Shown here: piece by piece, positions 21,421 to 33,989 of the stretch
Numbering within the stretch: the first letter of the stretch is position 1
How the letters are laid out: each line of letters opens with the position of its first letter
DNA from: Zygaena filipendulae
Lineage: Eukaryota > Arthropoda > Insecta > Lepidoptera > Zygaenidae
DNA length: 64,000 nucleotides
Reading direction: 5' to 3'
NCBI GenBank assembly: GCA_907165275.2
Contig: OU015649.1
Location: forward strand, 8,524,001 to 8,588,000
The notes under the pieces: model-generated
What the model was told of the DNA's origin: nothing
Seen by the model: only the letters and a program-made list of their open reading frames with translations
Database searches by the model: none
Made by a program: the position numbers and the translations under genes

Positions 21421-22149
21421 AGATATGGAGGCATCATGTCTGAGGAAGGTAGGTGTACCTTTACCTACATGAAAAAGGACTTGTAAAGAACAAGCTTCAG
21501 TCAATTCAGTCGCTTATAAGAATTGAAATCTTTTTTCTTCCTCATGTCAAAAAGCACATACGCGGTATTTACAAGCTACTCTTACGCGGTTTCGCACGCA
21601 CAGCGACGATATGCATTTAGTTGAATTTGGAATTACAAACAGACACTTACATTTTATTTATAGGTATGTATTGGTGTAAGAAATGGTTTTGATCCTTACC
21701 TAATGAAGTCGCCCCATCCCGGCTCGCCAAGGTAGTATACCTACGCAATGTGGTTGATAAAAGTTTGCCTATTGTTGCGAACAATACCACACAATAACTA
21801 ACATGTTTGAAAAAAAAGAGAGAGCCAGAGTCCTCGGTTTCCATTCGTTTTGAACGCAAAAAATAAAATTGGCGCGTGGAAATTTCATAAAACAGTTTTC
21901 AGGAAATACCTCCGTGTTTTGGATAAAGCCCTATTGTTAGTAGGTATCTACAAGTTTGTGAAATAGTAAATATTATACAATACATCGAGAGCATGCAATT
22001 TTTGCTATAATATAGAATAATCTAGTAGGTAGGTTACGTAACTCGATTTGGAGATAATTTTCCCGGGTTCCCTACTAGGTATACCTACACACATGGCTCC
22101 GGACCACTCCGAAAAATTGCGTCATGCTAGTAATATAGTCCCCGAGCGC

Positions 22150-22560
22150 AAAACAATTATAGTGACGTAATGAATAAAATATCAACTGCCCTTAGCCTTA
22201 CACTGTGCTCGTTTCATCTGCGCAGATTTTTTTCTTTGTCATCTACTAGATTGCGTTCAGTGGAAAAAGATACAATATATATATTTTTTATCTTTTTACT
22301 CTAGGGACACTTTTTCGACCCTCGTCCGAGCGGCCTCTTTGAAAAGTGGACATCGGAACGCGAGGGAAGGCGCCCCCGAGGACGCCGAACAGAAAATGCG
22401 TTGTAAACATTGCGACTACATTCAATTTCCCGTCATTTTTCAAACTGATAAATAATTCTGTCATCGAACGCTCGGACAGGGGTCGCTATGAAGTGATTGT
22501 CGTCGGAAGGACACTAAAAAGCATCCACCGCTGAGACTTCGCCTCCTAGTAGGTACTCCG
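22150..22560. other. GC-richer unique block, candidate regulatory element
   Basis: CCTCGTCCGAGCGGCC (22319-22334) and GAAGGCGCCCCCGAGGACGC, then GTCATCGAACGCTCGG. A 62-codon ORF overlaps but is unrecognised. Confidence 0.25.
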
Positions 22561-23459
22561 CGTACATGTGTGCGATAAATTTCTTTTTTATTATCAGATA
22601 TCGAGGGACTACGGAATCGAATAAAGCGCTCATATTTAATTCATAAGGAACCGGCCATATAGCACTATACGTTCGTCTATTTTATTTAAGATCTTGAGAG
22701 ATTAAGGGATCTTCACCCGAATATTCGTTCTACTGTAATAATATATTCCAATGCGTGTCATCAAATCTATTTTTTGTATACTTACTTATAGATTTTACTT
22801 AACATCTGGACAATCCGTGCCTGGACACCACTCGATACAAGTCCTCTACGTCGCGATGTTAGTTATTGATACTCAGCGTATTAATGGTGAAGAAATTATA
22901 TAAAATTGACTTAATTTATACACTAATAGCTGAAATAATGGGTTCAGTCAATGCTATGACAACGAAGAAAATTAAAATGTAATATTACCTATAGGTTATG
23001 CCAATAATAATGGTACTGTTTGGAAAATTTATGATGACGAGAGACAGCCATCTATCGGGTAGTACGTGAACTAGACTCAACACTAGTCAAGCAACCGTTT
23101 TGTTTGTTGAATACCTGACCGAAAGAGTCAAGTGTATTTCAAAGTTATGGCACTTCTAATTGAATTTTATGTACCTATCTGATAATATACTAACTATAAA
23201 AAACAGCATGTGAATTTGTTTGTGTGAAATGTAATCAATGATAATCCGTTCAGTAGTTCCTGAGATTAGCGTAAACAGCTAGAGAAGCTTGTTGTAAAGT
23301 GATAAATAAGACTTCTTGAAACAAATATTAATCCTGATTCCTGATAGGTACTTTTGAAGAATACCAATAGGTAGTAGGTACAATCTTATACCTCGTAAAA
23401 TATACTTATAAGTGTACCAAATGGAATCGAATAGCTGTCTTCTGATAGTAGTTTTTATT

Positions 23460-23710
23460 TATTATTACTTCGGGTGCACATCTCGATGTCCGACAGATGT
23501 GTTCAATACATTTATGGGTCGGCCATCACGGCAAGAAGAGGCGAGGTGGCCAAGGCTCCGGAGCGGGGGTCATTCGCGGTATTAAATAACTCTCCGACAG
23601 CTAAATGAGTAGGGGAAGGCAACGTAACAGGATTTGTTTCCAGTCGTGGCAATGAACAATAAACAAAATTACGATAGCGATCCGGAATTAACGATGGAAA
23701 GATATTCGAG
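23460..23710. other. GC-richer unique block, candidate regulatory element
   Basis: CATTTATGGGTCGGCCATCA, GAAGAGGCGAGGTGGCCAAG and GGAGCGGGGGTCATTCGCGG, with no long ORF. Confidence 0.25.
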
Positions 23711-24294
23711 TGGTTAAAATAATCTCCCTTCTATACATACCTATACCGGTAGGTACTTACAACAAATTGATTATGAAAGTAGTTTCGTGATTAGAATGTT
23801 TTGGATAGTTATGGATAATCCTAACTAATAAATATGCGAATAATTTATAGAGAAAATAAGGGAAGCGTGAGATTTTGTCATCTAGTTATCTACTCCTATT
23901 TTATAAATTCTATCATTAAATTGAGTATTTCAGTCGTTAATCGAACAAGGGTAACGTATTATCAGAAAACAAGGGTTAATAAAATGTAGATATGTACGTT
24001 ATGTGTCTCTATATTTTTCCTTTTTAGATGTCGGTTGAAAAGGTGCCATCTATTTTCCTTTAATGACACTTGAGCGCTACTGAGAGCAGCTGGCGCTAAC
24101 CAAAAAGCAACCAATAACCAATAAGAAACCAATAACCAAAAAATTATCTAAAGCGCGCGTCTATGAGGGCGTGACGGAAAATTCTCACATGAAATTTCTT
24201 ACACTTTTATCACCTAGAAGCCCATTCGCCAAGCCCGTACCGAAGGAACTTCGTTCCAAAAATTCTCAAATATTTTATTATGCCTATCTATACT

Positions 24295-24380
24295 AGGTAC
24301 TTAATACTATTAAGAGGAAAGATTTGATCTTTTGTTTGTTTCTTTGCTTGTTGCCGCGGGTGAAACCGGGGGAACAGCTA
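24295..24380 (-). repeat. Internally deleted common SINE
   Basis: Tail TTTGTTTGTTTCTTTGCTTG runs directly into head GCCGCGGGTGAAACCGGGGG and AACAGCTAT, missing the body. Confidence 0.6.
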
Positions 24381-24874
24381 TTTACTCAGATACTCACGTT
24401 TTTATACGTTACATATTTTAATAGTGTACAAAATAAATTGTATTCATTAAAAACAACAAAAAGATTTCTTCGAAATCCATGCGGCGATCGCAACGAACAC
24501 GTCTGATAGGAGCTCAGTTTATATTTTATTCATACATTGTATTGTTAGAATATCAATTGCCCCGCCCGTCGGTAGGTAAAGGGTACATTTCCAATCCGCA
24601 CGGGATCCACTTAGATTTGAAGGAAAATAGATTTCGATTTCCAAAGCTGCGACAAAGCAATCCGATATATTTTTCAGACTGATATTGCTAGCGATTTCTT
24701 TTGAGCATTGAAATATAAGGGTAGAAATATAAGAAGAAACTGCCTGTTTGTTCGCTTGGTTGATGGTGTATATTCGTAATAGCTTTAGGGTAGCTTTACA
24801 TTGAATTATATGGTTTATAAAATATACTTTGCTATACCTAAGTACGTACTTTACGGCTTCTGTTGCATAAGGCA

Positions 24875-24950
24875 CTAAAATTGATTAAAAAATTCAAAAT
24901 GAATCCTCCTAATCCTAATCTTAATTTTGAATTTTTTTAATCGATTTTAG
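24875..24950. repeat. AT-rich inverted repeat
   Basis: CTAAAATTGATTAAAAAATT (24875 on) pairs with AATTTTTTTAATCGATTTTAG (to 24950) around a loop of about 22 nt (ATCCTCCTAATCCTAATC). Confidence 0.65.
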
Positions 24951-25309
24951 TCAATTAGACTACCAAACACATAGAAGTAGGTACTATTATGTTATACCTT
25001 TCTCTATACCTACGATCGACGAAACGAGAGTAAACTTTATTGGTTTTTCCCCACCCTTAATACTTATAATATCAATGATTTTTTTTTTGTATTAAATAAC
25101 AGAATAACAGATTATTTGTAAACTGAAATTATTTATAAGAAAATTTTTGTTTTTCACAAGTTTCAGTTCCTACTCACAAGTGGAACCTACACGCAGTTTA
25201 AAACAATTATCTATATGCAGAAAATCTGTGTTAATTGAAATATGTTTATAAATTTGTTGCAGAAGTACCTAATTAAAATTACATGTACAACCTTACCAAA
25301 TCGACAGTA

Positions 25310-25415
25310 TAATAATTATTATCCACTTCACAACACACAGATCTACTTGATCCCACAGTAAGCTATTATTAGCTTGTGTCGTGAAAACCAAGCAAACGTG
25401 GTATATACTACATAG
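25310..25415 (-). repeat. LINE-like 3' end (inverse)
   Basis: CACAACACACAGATCTACTT GATCCCACAGTAAGC and GAAAACCAAGCAAACGTGG are the reverse complement of the sequence at 12770-12870. Confidence 0.6.
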
Positions 25416-26119
25416 AATTACATATATATTATAGTATCAAGTAATATCAAGACATCTTTCTTGCAAGAACATCTGAAAAATATCGTCCTAGGTACGAGTG
25501 GAGTGTACTACGCCTGTAGGTAGGCACACAAGAGGTCGTTGCTTCATACCGGAGACGGGTTATTTCCTTCTTTTTTAATTTTCGCAAGCAGACAATGCAC
25601 TAAAGGAAAACATTAGAGGGAGGTCAACTCCTTTCACGGGTCTGATTAATTTGTTATAATTATATAGTAGGCCTATGTTTTTCGTTCTTAATTTGATTTT
25701 ATTTAGTTGGTATGTTTAGTATCTCTACCAAAATAGAGTTGCAAAAGTATTTCAAAATTGATAATATTATGTTCATCTGCTGTTGGTATTTGTAGTGTTT
25801 CCTGAACTCTGTATTGTATACTTACTATCGTTATTAGTTAAAGTAAAATATTTGTGTTTTTCAAAGTACTTTACTTACCTATATACAAATACATACCTAT
25901 AATAAAATGAATAAATTTGAAAACAATATAAATAATAGAACCTAATGTGACATTCGGTTTAAAAGCTTATGAAAACTGTTTTGTGTTTAGGTAATTTTAT
26001 GAGTAGGTACCTATACTATGTGCAATAGAGCAGGGCTTATGCCGTAAGTTATGTATCAAACCCGTAAAAGTATCACTCGTGCAATATAAAAGTTAACGAC
26101 ACAAGAAAACGCGTTTTCC

Positions 26120-26440
26120 ACAACATTAAAGATAACAACAATACGGGGGCCAGCGAGTGTAGAGCCTCCCGTTGGGGGGTAACGGGCGGGGGTCGAGAAA
26201 AATTCAATATTAATATGAAGGAGGTGCGAGCGAAAGGTCGATACGGTCTCGCTTGCGCGTCCAATGGCGAGCGCCGCCACGGCTGCGATATGATGAATTT
26301 ATGGATGTAATAAAAGCGAGGTGCGCGATTGGAGGAGCGGTCAGGGAGCTTATTTTCTTTATTTTCATATTTGGAATGTCGGCTCGAAGTTGCTTGCAGG
26401 ACGTCGCTGTACGTGAGACATTTTGTTTTTGAAGTTTCTG
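26120..26440. other. GC-richer unique block, candidate regulatory element
   Basis: GGGGGCCAGCGAGTGTAGAG, GGGGGGTAACGGGCGGGGGT, then CGCGCCACGG-like sequence and GAATTTATGGATGTAATAAA. Several short antisense ORFs overlap each other, as expected of non-coding GC-rich DNA. Confidence 0.25.
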
Positions 26441-26879
26441 TCCGAGACGGTGCACATAAAGATGATTTATTTTAACATATATATGTATATTGTATATAGG
26501 GATAATGTTACATTTAGAGATTCACAAAGTCTCAGTGGAGAATCTCGAAAAGGTACTTACTCTTTGTACAAAGGCTCGTAACTGGCAGTTGATTGAGGCG
26601 TGAACGACGCTCGACCGCCGCCCGGGGTTTCTTTCTTGATTTGTTACTCGAGTGGCCGAAAACGACAAGCACCCACTGTTTGCATGATCTGATTTTGAAG
26701 ATCACGATTGGATCTTTAACGTACAAAAGTATATTGAGAAGAAGATTTTTTTTTACAGCTATTACGATGTTTAAAGTTTATTGGTCCCCATCAAAAGGTA
26801 CAAAAAATAAACATTTCAAAACTATCATTAATATTACAGTGCAGTTATGAATATAAGCGATTTTAATTATCCAAGGCAG

Positions 26880-27250
26880 ATCTGCATCAACTCTTTTTTT
26901 TCCAGACGGAGTATAACATAAGGCGCTTACTCAAAGATGCCTTGTATCTGAAGGGAATTGATGCTGTCAATATAATGCGTCGGATAGAAATAGCGTTCAA
27001 AAGGCAGAGAAGGCTGACAGCGGCAAAGAGAACGCAGACAAAATAAATAGGAGGGCGCACCAGTGTGCGGCGAGTCAGCCAGGCGGAAGTATTGGGGATC
27101 TGCCGCCAGCGCGCAGTTTTGAAGTCCAATTATATCGCAGGTGGCAGGCCTGAGGCGCGTTTCCAGTCTCCACCAGTCTGCCGCGCACACACGACAAATC
27201 TTCACAATTCCACTTAAGCCGCTATGATAGCTGCTGTAACCCCTTCCAAT
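26880..27250. other. Mixed-composition unique block
   Basis: Antisense frames of 80 and 120 codons overlap here (26887-27129, 26927-27289). Neither peptide is recognised and both are Cys/Arg/Leu mixes without domain character. Confidence 0.2.
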
Positions 27251-28346
27251 ATGTGCGCAAGTATTTTTGCGTTTTTTTCTTATGTACACACTTAAGAAGC
27301 TATACTTCCTTGACGTGGATAAATAAATAAGCTAAAGATAAAAAATAAACTAGGAAGCATAAAAATTGGGATTTAGTACCTACTTGATTTCTACTTACTA
27401 TACATTTCTAAAAAGAAAAATTACCTACATAAAGTCACCGGATGTTGTTCTCGTTGCCAATTTTATATGCGCCACTTCCCTTGCGTGCAGGAATTTTACT
27501 CTCGACGCGACAGAAAAAACACACGCCCAGAAAAACTACGTACTTTCATAAAAATGTTATTCATAAATTGTACTTTTTTGACAAATATACAAATATTGTA
27601 TTAGCTGAATATTATAATAGCAATCATTGGTGTATTAAATCTTACTGTATTTCAGCGATTTTCACGTCCATAACAGTTGTGACAGAAAGAACTTATTAAA
27701 TGTTCTTTAAAATATTTAATAAGTAAGCAAACCTTTGATAGGTATACTTTTACCGAATAGGTTTATAATCCCAAACATAAAGTAGGTACTGATACTGATA
27801 GCGACGATGACGATTGACGATGGACTATAAGGAAACAAATAATACGTTACACAAAGTGTACCTATATTGTTTGGGAATCCAACATTTATTCGAGCATCTG
27901 CAAATATTCATCGGAGCACGAGTAGATACTTCACCGCAGCACTGTACTAGAGCACAAAAGTCGAAGTTTTCCCCGCAGCGAGATACCTTTTTCTTTGTTT
28001 CGTGTATTTATTGTAAATCTACTCATACCGGTCGCCGCCCGCCCGTTAAAAGTATTTCAACATAACTTTCGGCTCGAGCACCACACGGAGCACCTACCTA
28101 TGTGTACAAGAAGACTGTTAGATACGTACGTTAATACGTATACAATGTGCACCCGAATAAGAAAACAAAACGGCATGCTTCCTTTGAAAGCTGTACTCTA
28201 TAGGTAAGATAGCTGATATAAAATCTATTTTTTTGCATTTCTCTGATTACTGTATCTATAAGTTGATTCCCGCTCTATATACACTTTGCAGATGTAGTAA
28301 CAACACCTGCAACATAGATTTTTATACTAAATTCGTTACTATATAT

Positions 28347-28650
28347 TTTATAACTGTTCCCCGCTGTTCCAGCGTTAACTTCAGAGTTCCCGCGGGAATT
28401 CTGGGATAAAACTATTCTAAATCCTTTTCTTTATCTTTGACAACGTGCATAGTATGCACAATTTAATATAGATTCATCCGCGTTAATTTCGGAGTTCCCG
28501 CAGGCGTTCCAGGATAAAAGAACCCTATGTCGTTTTCTGTATCCTTAACACGTGTAGGCAAAATTTCATGATGATTGGTTGAGCCGTTAAGACGTGAAAG
28601 CGTAACAGACAGACAGACAGAGTGACATTCGCATTTATAATATTTGTAGG
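28347..28650 (+). repeat. Dimeric common SINE
   Basis: The head-plus-body segment occurs twice in tandem (TTCCCGCGGGAATTCTGGG at about 28388 and TTCCCGCAGGCGTTCC at about 28494), followed by one tail (GACAGACAGACAG, ATTCGCATTTATAATATTTG). Same architecture as 42705-42975. Confidence 0.7.
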
Positions 28651-28746
28651 ATTTGAGGTCAGTAATTTAAACGGATTAGTAAATCAATTTTTGATTTAGT
28701 AATATATTATATTTATCATAAGTGCAGTTTACTTAATAGGCAGTGT

Positions 28747-29115
28747 GTGTTGAACTTTCTAGTTCAGGTAGAGTATTATTTAACACGATGGTGTAAAAGT
28801 ATTGTAGAGATAAGAGGAGAAACTCTACAACGATCTATTGAACTGGCGCAGGACAGTAGCATATGGAGACACATTACATATATTGACCATATGGTCATAA
28901 TCCTCATTAGTGAGGGAACGGCAAAGAAGATGAAGAGTTCTCCTCTTTTTCTATTTATATATAAGAATAAAATATGCAATCTACAAAAAACGAGCCTACT
29001 CCTTTCTTAAAAGTCGGCAAGGCACCTGCATGCCTTCTGGTGTTGCAGATATCTATGGGGGGCGGTAATCATTGGCAAGTGGCAACTTGCCCGCTTGCGC
29101 CCTGTTCTATAAAAA
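28747..29115 (+). repeat. LINE 3' remnant with lepidopteran SINE/LINE tail
   Basis: The 87-codon frame contains ETLQRSIELAQDSSIWRHIT, which resembles the extreme C-terminus of LINE reverse transcriptases ('AQDR..WR' pattern). It is followed by CGGCAAGGCACCTGCATGCC, TTCTGGTGTTGCAGATATCT and poly(A) (29110-29117). The tail matches those at 54748 and 61130. Confidence 0.5.
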
Positions 29116-29419
29116 AAATGCCACCTTCTAAATAAATATTATCTTCTCTCACTATAATTATGAACGCAGAAGGCATAAGGCATATTCAGAGGCAAGTTTT
29201 GTGGAAAGGCGTTCAACTATTTCACCAGTGTGTATCAATAACAAAATCGATGTTTTTTAAAGGAGCGCTGTGATCATATTCTTTGCTTACTACAAAAGTT
29301 TAATTTGTCTATTATTTATGCAGTGTATGATTCTCTCTTTGTTACTTCTAAATTATAATTTTTGTAATTATTTTAATAAGCATTTAATAATTCAATAAAA
29401 AGCTATATATTACATACCG

Positions 29420-29910
29420 TTGCGGCTACGGGAAGTGATACAGAAGACGTGTAGTAAGTGCGGGGTGGTAGAAGTCCAGTCTTGGAGATACTTAAAGGGG
29501 AGTCGCCTCCCTGGTCGCTCCCCTCACGCCGCACGCCGCACTCCCCGGCACCGGACAACTTGCTTATTCTATCAAGCGTGGCCGCACACTCGTAAAGCCG
29601 CGTGTCGACACACGCACACATGTACGAGGCATTATACGGCCGGCCACCACTCCACTATGTCAATACAATACGCTCTCTTCGGCTGGACTTAGATTATTTA
29701 GAAAGCACTTGTAACGCTCATATAAGACGCGCCATGGAAGACGTATTTGACGTCACAATGGCCGGTACGTGTCAAGCCGGATTGAGGCTGGATCCGTTGA
29801 AAGAGATTACGATCCTAAAAAAACAGCATTCGGCCGCGGATATACTTAATATTACTTCCTCATCGACTCGAGTTGCCGAAAAGGTTTTTCTACGATAAGT
29901 TCAATTACTA
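29420..29910 (+). other. GC-rich unique block with a possible coding frame
   Basis: The frame at 29602-29898 (98 codons) reads MYEALYGRPPLHYVNTIRSL and later SADILNITSSSTRVAEKVFL, with balanced amino-acid use but no domain I recognise. Neither a signal peptide nor a clear splice context was found. It could be an exon of an unannotated gene, a decayed gene, or a conserved non-coding block. TGACGTCA lies at about 29748. Confidence 0.2.
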
Positions 29911-29924
29911 AGACGGGGTTCAAA

Positions 29925-30118
29925 TCTAATATATAAAATTCTCGTGTCACAATGTTCGTTCCCATACTCCTCCGAAACGGCTTGACCGATTCTCATGAAA
30001 TTTTTTATGCATATTCAGTAAACCTGAGAATCGGCTACTATCTATTTTTCATCCCCCTAAAGGGAGTTCCTGCGGGAATTCCGAAACTCATGCGGGTGAA
30101 ACCGCAGGGCACAGCTAG
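29925..30118 (-). repeat. SINE-related element, 'ATATAAAATTCTCGTGTC' subfamily
   Basis: Begins AATATATAAAATTCTCGTGT, continues CTCCGAAACGGCTTGACCGA, AGGGAGTTCCTGCGGGAATT, and ends GTGAAACCGCAGGGCACAGC. Its terminus is shared with the common SINE, its other end is not. Confidence 0.7.
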
Positions 30119-30184
30119 TAATATCAAAAAATAGAACGATCTGTGACTTGATGATTAAAAAAAAATTAAATAAGTTTTTGGTAT

Positions 30185-30392
30185 ATAATCCCAACTAATA
30201 TTATAAATGAGAAAGTGAGTTTGTTTGTTTGTTACGCTTTCACGGCTTAACCGCTTAACTGATCACCACGAAACACGTTGCATTTTGCATACACATTGTC
30301 GGGCTGACAGAGAAGGACAGAGTACTTTTATCCCGGAATTTCCACAGGAACTCCAAAATTACCACGGGTGAAACCGCGGGGAACAGCTAGTT
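30185..30392 (-). repeat. Common lepidopteran SINE copy (inverse), near full length
   Basis: AATCCCAACTAATATTATAA, GAGTTTGTTTGTTTGTTACG, 'ACTGATCACCACGAAAC', TTTTATCCCGGAATTTCC, ACGGGTGAAACCGCGGGGAA. A good reference copy. Confidence 0.8.
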
Positions 30393-30949
30393 GTTTATAA
30401 ACTATATACACACACATATGTATATATAATATAATATATCTTTTTATTGCATTATCAACATGAAGTTTATTGTAAATTATTAAACTCTGCGATACTGTTA
30501 GATATAATGTGGAATGCATGTAAAAAATAGTTTCCTATTACAATTAGGAATATGTGTTTAAAATTCATTAAACTGCATTAAACATGACAGTGAAATGCCA
30601 TCAACTTAGTTATCAGGGTCATATCGTCGGCCTCGAAGAGAGGCGTGGGACTACGCCGATGGACGCGGATAATCCGCTACGTAGCTACGCCGTAGCCCTC
30701 GCAGAGGCGCTACGCATGTAGCATTAGAGTTTAGCATGCATTTAGAGATTATAATCTAAATATTAGAATAACTGTATTTAAATCAAACAGCACAGCTGTT
30801 TCGGCACTATTTGAAGAATCACGTATCATTTTCACGGTTAAATTTGGCTATTTGAAGTTGGTTCGGTTAAAATTGGCTAGTAAAAGTTTATCCCTCGCCC
30901 TCAAATTAATGATCCTTTAAATTAATAAGTGTCAAAGTTTAGCGACGAT

Positions 30950-31110
30950 CATGTGAATAAGTGTGAGTGCACAGGACGTCTTGCCAACGCACACGGGCGG
31001 GGCGACGCGACAAGACACGTATGTGCGCGCAGAGACAACGACTCGTGTGTGGGTACTTTCATAAATCTGTTGGGAGATATATGAGAGCGCAATTTCCGGT
31101 ATCCGGCCAT
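30950..31110. other. GC-rich unique block
   Basis: ACACGGGCGGGGCGACGCGA, ACACGTATGTGCGCGCAGAG. No ORF. Candidate regulatory block by composition. Confidence 0.2.
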
Positions 31111-31524
31111 TAGCGCCGAGCTTTTATAAGCTTAAAGCTTAGGTTAAAGATTTTCTGGGTAGTTTAATGCGAATCTTGTAATAGGTTCCATAAATATCGT
31201 ATAAAGTATGTGATTGTGTATTAGGAGTCGATACGGGTACTTTTAATGTGTTTAACTTGGCCTAATGTCTGTTTGTATTACTTAGTGATGCATCTTTCTT
31301 TATACCACATTTGTATGTAGGTATGTGGAATAGGTATACATATAGGTATTCTCAATAAAATCGCGGCCTAGAACTCTCACGGTCTTACACAAAAATTAAT
31401 TCACGATTTGGTGGAGTTTCAACTTTCTTCTTGCCTCAAATTAAGAGTCTCTTTGAATATCTTTGGGCTGGACCAGTTACGCTAATTCTTTTTTGTTGTA
31501 TTTGTTACTGTAAGGAGAAGGTTT

Positions 31525-31715
31525 TTATGAATAAAGTTTGGAGTTACTGCGGGAATTCCGAAACTCACGAGGGTGAATCTCCGAAACGGTTGAACCGATT
31601 TTGAGGGGAGTTTCTCTGCTTTAGCTGATGTTATAAAAAGTAAATTAGGCACTTTGGAGTTCCTGCGGGAATTACGAAACTCACGCGGGTGAAACTGCGG
31701 GGCACAGCTAGTATT
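31525..31715 (-). repeat. SINE-related copy with duplicated head
   Basis: GTTACTGCGGGAATTCCGAA and GAGGGTGAATCTCC, then GGTTGAACCGATTTTGAGGG, then a second GTTCCTGCGGGAATTACGAA and GCGGGTGAAACTGCGGGGCA. Confidence 0.65.
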
Positions 31716-32177
31716 TTTAATATAATACAACAATGTTGTAGAGTGTGGGCGTATTCGGAGGATAGGAGTGGGAGGAGGGCGCGAGAGCTCGACGACTTAT
31801 TATTTTTATCGACCGTAAAAAGGTGCCGGACCTCGCAGACCCTTTCACGACGGACGACTCTTTCCGACTGAGTGCAATTATTTACGGATATTTTGTTTCA
31901 AATCCCTAAAAATACTGACCAAGTAAAAGAGGATAGCAGGTGATAACGACAACTTATTTACTTGTGCTTGATTGTGCAACAACACTTTTGTTGAGTTACA
32001 TAATATATTTATACTAGAAATTATAAAAAAGATTTTGTACTCAAATACAATTTTTAGGTATGCCTATTTAATATAGGCACGGTAAAAAAACAAAATATAC
32101 AGAGTGTAAGATTGAATGAGGGACTTATTTAAAAACGGTCAATAAATATTGTACGTATAGGTATATATCAGTTCCCT

Positions 32178-32300
32178 GGTCACGAAATACCTACCTATTA
32201 GACGATTTTTCCTGACCACGTAGCATGATGATAAATTCCTTAGTTTAACTACTATAGCAATAACGATTTAATTATAGATTGGCAACTCGGTTATGGGAAG
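32178..32300. mobile_element. Foldback MITE (family B), right-half remnant
   Basis: GACCACGTAGCATGATGATA, TATAGCAATAACGATTTAAT and TTGGCAACTCGGTTATGGGA match the return arm of the 10746 copy with decay. Confidence 0.4.
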
Positions 32301-32459
32301 TTGGTTGATATGAGTGATATTTCATGAATTTTTCTGATTTAAAAAATTTTGTAATTGTGGTTTTTATACGAATCGCAATTTTTTTGCTTTACACGTTACA
32401 CTTATTTAATTAATTAATTATTAAAATTATTTAAATTATAATTTTGTGAATACGACTTC

Positions 32460-32637
32460 ATTCCAACTAATATTATAATCATTTGAAATGCGAATGAGAG
32501 TTTATTTTTTTGTTACTTTTACACTCAAGCGATCATTATGAAATTTGCGTACATACGTTGTAAGGGGTACAAAAAACGAGTGACAGTACTTTTCTCCCGG
32601 AATAAATATGAGTGCAACGACGGGGAACATTTAGTAG
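32460..32637 (-). repeat. Common lepidopteran SINE copy (inverse)
   Basis: ATTCCAACTAATATTATAAT, 'GCGATCATTATGAAATTTGC', TTCTCCCGGAATAAATATG, GACGGGGAACATTTAGTAGG. Confidence 0.6.
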
Positions 32638-32799
32638 GCATTACCTAAGTATTGCACGTCTGGATTTTGCCAATGGGGGCACAAAAAAAGAACACAACAC
32701 TTTCCGAAAATTTACGGTACCTATAGCGGACGATAAATATATTATTCTAGAAAGCGATATTATTAGGTAGTTTTTTACAATGACTAAAAATCGGAGACA

Positions 32800-33010
32800 T
32801 TTGTTCCGCCTGTCGGTGCTGTAGTGCCAGTGACGGGGTAATCATCTGCCTGCAGCTGCGTGTCCGCCGCCCGCGCCGCCCCGGACCCAGCCCGCGCACT
32901 CCCTGCACCCGCGACCCGTGACTGACATCAACTGCTCAATAATGCAATAATGCCACGCTCATTGTCCCGTTCTAGTCTACAAGTGAAGCATGAATGTGAA
33001 ATTATTAAAA
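32800..33010. other. GC-rich unique block with AATAATGC repeat
   Basis: GTCCGCCGCCCGCGCCGCCC followed by ACTGACATCAACTGCTC and a perfect tandem AATAATGC at 32938-32945 and 32946-32953. Candidate regulatory element. Confidence 0.25.
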
Positions 33011-33129
33011 GCCCATGCTGTTGCAATGGATCTCGTTTTATATAAGTGTAAGTACACCCAAGTACCAACTACCAGAATGATACAATATGTAAATCAGCCG
33101 CTAACATTACGATATTTCCAAAAAATCTT

Positions 33130-33700
33130 ACTTCATTTCAGGCGACAATCTTCATAAATCAATTTCCCCCGAATTGAATGTCAATAAGTGGGGACGATTG
33201 TTAAACGGCGACACGACGTAAAACAGAACTTTCCCGGAGGGCACAAAGTTCCGTAAAGCAAAAAGAATATTTACATTAATTCTCTTCATTATGTTTTGAA
33301 GAATAATCATGGGCACCGTTTCCTATTCTACTTTCCCAATTGAGTTTTATTTGAATTTTTTGCTCCGCCCCGAGTTCTCTATGCTACAAAAGGAAGTTTT
33401 TATTAGCATCTTAATGATTTTACGACGAGTCGCCGGTTACAACAGCCTTTACGTCGTCAGATTTTCTTAAGTATTTTTTTGTGGAGTTTTGCATCTTATA
33501 TTATTAAAGTTTTCATTCCGTCGCCTAATGAAGCTCATTTCTTCTGTTCACTCGGGCCTTGATTGCTTTTGTTTTGCATAAATGTTAAAATTCTATAGAC
33601 TTCTTTCTAGAAAGTCTTGCTTGCTACTTTCAGTCTGGGTTTTTGTAAAAGGTAATTTATTAAACTCAGCAAAAAAATAAAAATCGTATGTATACAACAT
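33130..33700. other. Unique, moderately AT-rich block
   Basis: No repeat recognised and no ORF. It contains blocks such as TCCCCCGAATTGAATGTC and TTTACGACGAGTCGCCGG that look less random than the flanks; possible non-coding conservation. Confidence 0.2.
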
Positions 33701-33989
33701 CCTTTCTTATAAAACACCATTAAGAACTAAAATTGCCTTACATTTTTAATAATAAATAAATAAATAATCATGAGATTAAAAACTGTAGATACTACCTACA
33801 CATATAGGTACTAATACTTATAAATAAACGGCTGGTTTTTATAATATTCTTGAAAATTTATAAACGCACTTGTATGTGTTATATGTTTAAAGTTCATGAT
33901 ACAACTAAGGGTTTTCCCACGTAAACAACATCCTCAGTCTTCATAATGCGTCTACACAAATTCCACTACTCGGGGATTTGTAACATCCA

